Below, one piece after another: positions 60,554 to 64,000 of a DNA stretch of 64,000 bases. Positions within the stretch are counted from its first letter, which is position 1. Each line of letters begins with the position of its first letter. The stretch is from JANNBN01 sp031385545 (GTDB taxonomy: Bacteria; Actinomycetota; Acidimicrobiia; Acidimicrobiales; JANYDT01). The stretch spans positions 46,190 to 110,189 of the forward strand of contig JANNBN010000121.1 of NCBI GenBank assembly GCA_031385545.1, given 5' to 3'. The position numbers and the translations under genes were made by a program. The notes beneath the pieces were generated by a model. It made no database searches. It saw only the letters and a list, made by a program, of their open reading frames with translations, and was not told where the DNA came from.

Positions 60554-60742
60554 CTACGCTTCCACGTCGTACTTACGCAAGCGACGATCCCCCGCCGCCT
60601 CGGGGCGGGGATTCCGATCTTCAAGGTCGGCGACTCGCTTGCGTAGTTCCTGAAGTTCCGTTGCCGGCGCCATATCAATGGCCGTAATGTCGCCTTCAAG
60701 CCTCGACGTAGGCACCGGTTTCTTCGTACCGCGTTTGGCCAT
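60554..60742 (-). CDS. small hypothetical protein with coiled coil
   Basis: 62 residues. A basic start (MAKRGTKKPVP) and a coiled-coil stretch (ATELQELRKRVADLEDRN). No recognised family. It converges with the BNR-repeat gene. Could be a real small protein or a chance frame; the initiating ATG has no strong ribosome-binding site. Confidence 0.4.
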   Translation of the reverse strand: MAKRGTKKPVPTSRLEGDITAIDMAPATELQELRKRVADLEDRNPRPEAAGDRRLRKYDVEA

Positions 60743-60756
60743 TCGGATTGAAACGG

Positions 60757-60840
60757 TGCCCGCATCGCCGTGCTCCCCGCAAGATCCGTAAACATCATCG
60801 TGGCGGTGCCGACCTCTCGTTCACGCTCGTCGGCATCCAT
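60757..60840 (-). pseudogene. possible class III adenylate cyclase fragment
   Basis: The frame reads GTATMMFTDLAGSTAMRA, the first strand of class III cyclase domains with the first metal-binding Asp (FTDxxGST). Only about 20 residues remain. Weak but specific. Confidence 0.45.
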
Positions 60841-60894
60841 CCCTTCATCAGGGCCAGTCAATGTCGCGATGGTTCTGTCCGTCGGGCAAGGCAC

Positions 60895-61230
60895 TCAGCA
60901 ACCGGTCGCCTGTCCAAGGGCGTGGCATGCCGCCGACATCTTCGCCTCGTCGATTGATCCGATTCGTTTGATGAGCACTGCTCGGGGTACCAATTGCAAA
61001 TTGTCGAAATTCGCCACCGAATCGTGGAGCAGTCCTTCCGTCGTCCCAAGTCTCAACTCCGACGGTATCGATCGGATGGTCGATGTAATCGGAGCAGCGA
61101 TGACGGAGTGAAGGTAGCGAATAACAGCCGACCGTGTCATCACGACAACCGGTCGCACCTTGTCGCCAGCCAGTTCCGCCAACCAAACCTCGCCACGACG
61201 CGGCACGGCGAGCGGCGTCGATCTGCTCAC
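60895..61230 (-). CDS. mazF: MazF/PemK-family toxin
   Basis: 111 residues from GTG 61230. RRGEVWLAELAGDKVRPVVVMTRS is the MazF N-terminal signature, followed by VIAAPITSTIRSIPSELRLG. Such toxins are ribosome-independent endoribonucleases. The start overlaps the antitoxin stop by 4 nt (GTGA), the normal toxin-antitoxin layout. Confidence 0.93.
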   Translation of the reverse strand: MSRSTPLAVPRRGEVWLAELAGDKVRPVVVMTRSAVIRYLHSVIAAPITSTIRSIPSELRLGTTEGLLHDSVANFDNLQLVPRAVLIKRIGSIDEAKMSAACHALGQATGC

Positions 61231-61484
61231 TGTTTCAGCCCGTACAGCGCGGCCCAGTCAACCTCGTCAGTGTCGTTCGATCGAGACGCCACCGACCATT
61301 GTACGAACTCGTCGCCCGCAGGTATCCGGAGGTATCCGGCGATGTGTCGACGCTCTGTTTCTTGCTCGATCATGCGAATCAGAGCAATATCAAGCAACTC
61401 GGACACCGACGCTGCGTGTACCAATTCCTGTGCCCTTTCAAGTCGGTCGGGGTCGAGCGACACGGACAATTTGCTCTTTGCCAT
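61227..61484 (-). CDS. MazE-like ribbon-helix-helix antitoxin
   Basis: 85 residues from ATG 61484. KLSVSLDPDRLERAQELVHAASVSELLDIALIRMIEQ is a ribbon-helix-helix DNA-binding domain; the C-terminal part (about 50-85) should wrap the toxin. Upstream overlapping palindromes are the probable operator for autoregulation with MazF. Confidence 0.85.
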   Translation of the reverse strand: MAKSKLSVSLDPDRLERAQELVHAASVSELLDIALIRMIEQETERRHIAGYLRIPAGDEFVQWSVASRSNDTDEVDWAALYGLKQ

Positions 61485-61495
61485 GGGCGGCATGC

Positions 61496-61512
61496 TACCA
61501 GTGGTAGTACCA
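61496..61512. promoter_or_regulatory. overlapping palindromes upstream of mazEF
   Basis: TACCA-G-TGGTA (61496-61506) and TGGTA-G-TACCA (61502-61512) overlap by 5 bp, 12 bp before the antitoxin ATG. Likely the antitoxin operator. Confidence 0.65.
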
Positions 61513-61690
61513 CACGGAACACTCTGAGGCACGAAGTCCTCGCCTGTCAGGTCCCGGCCCGCTATCAAGGGGCCGATGTCCGCTGAGGCTGCTGCGTCGA
61601 CAGCGCACCGACCAGCCGTCAGCGACCCGAGCTTGATGCCGGTGTCGGTGACGTTGAGGAGTCGGAGGTTGGCTTCGCAACCTTCGTGTC

Positions 61691-61800
61691 ATGTTCGTCG
61701 TGGACGACCTCGACGATACGCTCGCCCCGAGCCGCGAGCACGGCGCGCAGCTCGTCGGCCCAGAGGTGCGGGTTACCCACACTCTGCGACTTCTTCAACG
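61691..61800 (+). pseudogene. VOC-family protein remnant
   Basis: MFVVDDLDDTLAPSREHGAQLVGPEVR matches the second half of a VOC/glyoxalase domain (VDDLDDTLARLREHGAQLVGE-like) for about 28 residues before the frame turns unlike the family. No start region is present. Likely a decayed fragment before the SARP gene. Confidence 0.55.
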
Positions 61801-61845
61801 GATGGCGAAAGAGCCTGGGGTTGGGGTCGCACAAATGTCTACGCT

Positions 61846-64000
61846 ATGTATGTGGTTCGCACTCCGGTCGTGCCCGGCTCGCCGTTGCTGGTGGCGATTG
61901 ATGTCCTCGGACCGATGCGGGTGAGCGTCGGGGCGGAGCGGCGTGCGGGCAGCACGACGATAGGGCCGCTGAAGGAGCGGGCGTTGCTCATGGCGCTCGT
62001 CGTGGCTCGTGGCGAGGTTCTTTCCTCGGATGTGCTGATCGACTCGTTGTGGCCTGCGGCGGCGCCGCCCTCCGCACGCAAGCTGCTGCAGGTGTACGTC
62101 TCGCACCTCCGGCGCATCATCGGCGAGGTGCTGGAGACTCGCTCGACCGGGTACGTCCTGCGAGCTGACTGCGTGACGGTCGACGCGGACACCTTCGAGC
62201 GCCTCTGCCTCGACGGGTGCCGCGCAGAGCAGTCCGGTGACGCAGCCCTTGCGTCGGCGCTGCTGCACCAGGCGCTCGAGCTCTGGCGTGGCCCGGCGCT
62301 CGCCGACGTGGCGTACGAGCCGTTCGCCCGCCCCGCCGCCGAGCGCATGGAGCAGTCTCGGCTCGACGCGACGGAGGCGTGTGCTGCAGCCGACCTCGCG
62401 CTCGGGCGGCACGGCGAGGTCGTGGCGACGCTTCATGATGCGCTATCGGCGAACCCGCTACGAGAACGCCTTCGCGGCCAGCTCATGGTGGCCCTTTACC
62501 GCTGCGGCCGACAGGCCGAGGCACTCGCGGTGTACGAGGACGGCCGCCGCCTGCTGCTCGAGGAGATGGGTCTGTCCCCGGGTCGCGACCTCCAGCAGGT
62601 CCACCGTGCCGTGCTTCAACAGGACCCAGCGCTCGACACGCAGCGCGAAGCGATCGGCGTCGCCGTGTGGCGCAGAATGCCAAGGCCGCCGACACCGCTG
62701 ATCGGACGCGACCATGAACGCCAGGACCTCGCGCAGCTACTGACTGCACCGGGCGCCCGGCTCGTGACCGTCACCGGACCCGGCGGGATCGGGAAAACGC
62801 GTTTGGCGATCGCCACGGCCGAGGACATCGCCGGTCGCTTCGACGGCGGGATCGTGTTCGTCGACCTTTCGCCGCTGAGTGACGCCGCCATGGTGATGCG
62901 CGCGATCGCCGACTCCTTCGAGAGGACCCGTGGGGCACCGCACACGCCGGATATCTCGTTGCTGGACTCCGTCGCGGAGGCGATCGGCACAGACCACCTG
63001 CTGCTCGTGCTCGACAACATGGAGCAGGTCGTCTCGGCGGGAGCCGATGTCGCTGCGCTGCTCGCGGCAGCACCGGGGCTGACCATCCTCGTGACGAGCC
63101 GGGCACGACTGCGTGTCAGCGTCGAGCGGGTCTACGCAGCCCCGCCTCTTCCGCTGCCGGCTGCAACCGACGCACGAGACGTGACGGCACTCGCCGACGT
63201 GCCCTCCGTCGCGCTGTTCCTGGAACGCGCCCGGTCGGTCGTCCAGAACTTCACCGTGGACACGGGCAACGCCGGGTCCATCATCGCCATCTGCGTGCGA
63301 CTCGAAGGCGTGCCGCTCGCCATCGAGCTCGCCGCTCCCAGACTGCTCCTGTTGAGCCCCGAGGCGCTGCTGGAGCGTCTCGACCACCGCCTCCCGCTGC
63401 TGTCCGACGGCTCGTGGGACCTGCCTGCCCGCCAGCGCACCGTCCGAGCGACGATCGACTGGAGCTATGCGCTGCTCGACGCGTCGCAGCAGCGGATGCT
63501 CCAGCAGCTCGCAGTGTTCCCCGGTGGTTGCACCCTGGGCACAGCGGAGCACGTCTGCGGGCACTCCGAGGTTCTGGCCGACCTCGCCGCGCTTCTGGAC
63601 AACAGCCTCATGCGCCGTGAGGGACACGGGCCAGCGCCGCGCTACTCGATGCTGGAGACGGTCCGGGAGTTCGCGTTGGAACGATCCCACGCCGGGGGCG
63701 GCCAGGTCTCGGATCAGGAACGCGCGGCCGATCACCTCGCCGACCTCGCAGCTGCGGCTGAGCCGATGCTCACCGGGCCGGACCAGGCCCGCTGGTTGGA
63801 GATGCTCGAGGCGGAGCACGACAACTTCCGAGCACTTCTGCAATGGTGCCGGGACGCCGAACAGTCGGAGCGGGAGCTCGACGTCGCGACGACGCTCGGA
63901 CGGTTCTGGTACGTCCGGGGTCACATCGGTGAAGGCAGGCTCGCACTCGAAGGAGCACTCGAACGTTCGAGCGAGGTCGCCACTGTTGCGATGCGCGCGA
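61846..64000 (+). CDS. SARP/AfsR-type transcriptional regulator, 3' end outside window
   Basis: 718 residues visible from ATG 61846. N-terminal SARP winged helix (about 15-100: LGPMRVSVGAERRAGSTTIGPLKERALLMALVVARGEVLSSDVLIDSLWP), a BTAD helical domain (about 105-250), then an NB-ARC-type ATPase (Walker A VTGPGGIGKTRLAIA; Walker B HLLLVLDNME; TSRARLRVSVERVY) and the start of a helical repeat region. Large regulators of this type control specialised or stress metabolism. Target genes are unknown; it is the intact counterpart of the AfsR-type remnant at 55.7 kb. Confidence 0.9.
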   Translation, partial: MYVVRTPVVPGSPLLVAIDVLGPMRVSVGAERRAGSTTIGPLKERALLMALVVARGEVLSSDVLIDSLWPAAAPPSARKLLQVYVSHLRRIIGEVLETRSTGYVLRADCVTVDADTFERLCLDGCRAEQSGDAALASALLHQALELWRGPALADVAYEPFARPAAERMEQSRLDATEACAAADLALGRHGEVVATLHDALSANPLRERLRGQLMVALYRCGRQAEALAVYEDGRRLLLEEMGLSPGRDLQQVHRAVLQQDPALDTQREAIGVAVWRRMPRPPTPLIGRDHERQDLAQLLTAPGARLVTVTGPGGIGKTRLAIATAEDIAGRFDGGIVFVDLSPLSDAAMVMRAIADSFERTRGAPHTPDISLLDSVAEAIGTDHLLLVLDNMEQVVSAGADVAALLAAAPGLTILVTSRARLRVSVERVYAAPPLPLPAATDARDVTALADVPSVALFLERARSVVQNFTVDTGNAGSIIAICVRLEGVPLAIELAAPRLLLLSPEALLERLDHRLPLLSDGSWDLPARQRTVRATIDWSYALLDASQQRMLQQLAVFPGGCTLGTAEHVCGHSEVLADLAALLDNSLMRREGHGPAPRYSMLETVREFALERSHAGGGQVSDQERAADHLADLAAAAEPMLTGPDQARWLEMLEAEHDNFRALLQWCRDAEQSERELDVATTLGRFWYVRGHIGEGRLALEGALERSSEVATVAMRA

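Noticed and set aside
61619..61834. A 71-residue minus-strand frame near the mazEF operator.
   Set aside because: Antisense to the VOC remnant, and its sequence has no recognisable domain.
62237..62701. A 154-residue plus-strand frame within the SARP gene.
   Set aside because: Out-of-frame shadow; the SARP frame has clear winged-helix, BTAD and NB-ARC motifs.

Overview
The window is high-GC DNA from an actinobacterium. Pointers are F420/LLM-type oxidoreductases, a SARP/AfsR-type regulator, steroid/aromatic ring-cleavage remnants, a DtxR/IdeR-like iron box, frequent GTG starts and 4-8 nt start/stop overlaps. A member of Acidimicrobiia is my best guess, by general resemblance only. No rRNA, tRNA, insertion sequence or CRISPR array was recognised.

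Layout. 1-2.4 kb: pobA-ligA-ligB-gntR, a coupled operon for 4-hydroxybenzoate through protocatechuate 4,5-cleavage. 2.5-5.1 kb: a small conserved protein, a TauD/GBBH-like dioxygenase and a decayed hsaA/hsaC-like pair. 5.4-11.4 kb: CopB-type copper ATPase, CsbD, a two-domain VOC protein and a GGDEF/EAL protein. 11.4-20.3 kb: a metal/redox block with a SodC-like protein, two adjacent genes that appear to need selenocysteine at in-frame UGA codons, a truncated two-component pair, two DUF305 proteins (one out of frame at a 7-bp tandem repeat), a CPC-type P1B ATPase, a CopC-like anchored protein and a CopC-CopD fusion. 20.4-32.4 kb: an NTF2-like protein, an efeO/efeB deletion scar, a CtpE-like ATPase with a Usp protein, a GNAT/acyl-CoA synthetase fusion, ChrA, a PadR regulator and modABC. 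32.8-41.8 kb: MFS transporter, GyrI-like protein, ChaB, a coupled HD / cyclic-nucleotide-binding / nucleotide-translocase-like HEAT operon, and a DUF4143-type ATPase. 41.9-46.6 kb: AlkB-like dioxygenase, DUF234-type ATPase, and a coupled tyrosinase-like / pre-ATP-grasp-like / ATP-grasp cassette. 46.7-53.1 kb: CoA-transferase, sulfatase, TetR with matching operators, LLM oxidoreductase and SRPBCC protein. 53.3-64 kb: YdhR-like enzyme with an ATPase-winged-helix regulator, ECF/AfsR remnants, flavin monooxygenase, a second DUF234 ATPase, a BlaI-type repressor divergent from a BNR-repeat protein, MazEF and a SARP-AfsR regulator cut by the window end.

Themes. Metal handling recurs (copper, another soft metal, iron, molybdate, chromate). 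Two signals stand out. One is the tandem selenoprotein pair, where both UGAs sit where cysteine is expected and both are followed by hairpins carrying the same CCCGTG motif at the same distance. The other is the three-gene tyrosinase-like/ATP-grasp cassette, which looks like a peptide- or protein-modifying unit. The window also holds at least five places where two truncated genes abut, a pattern of recurrent internal deletion (or of assembly errors).
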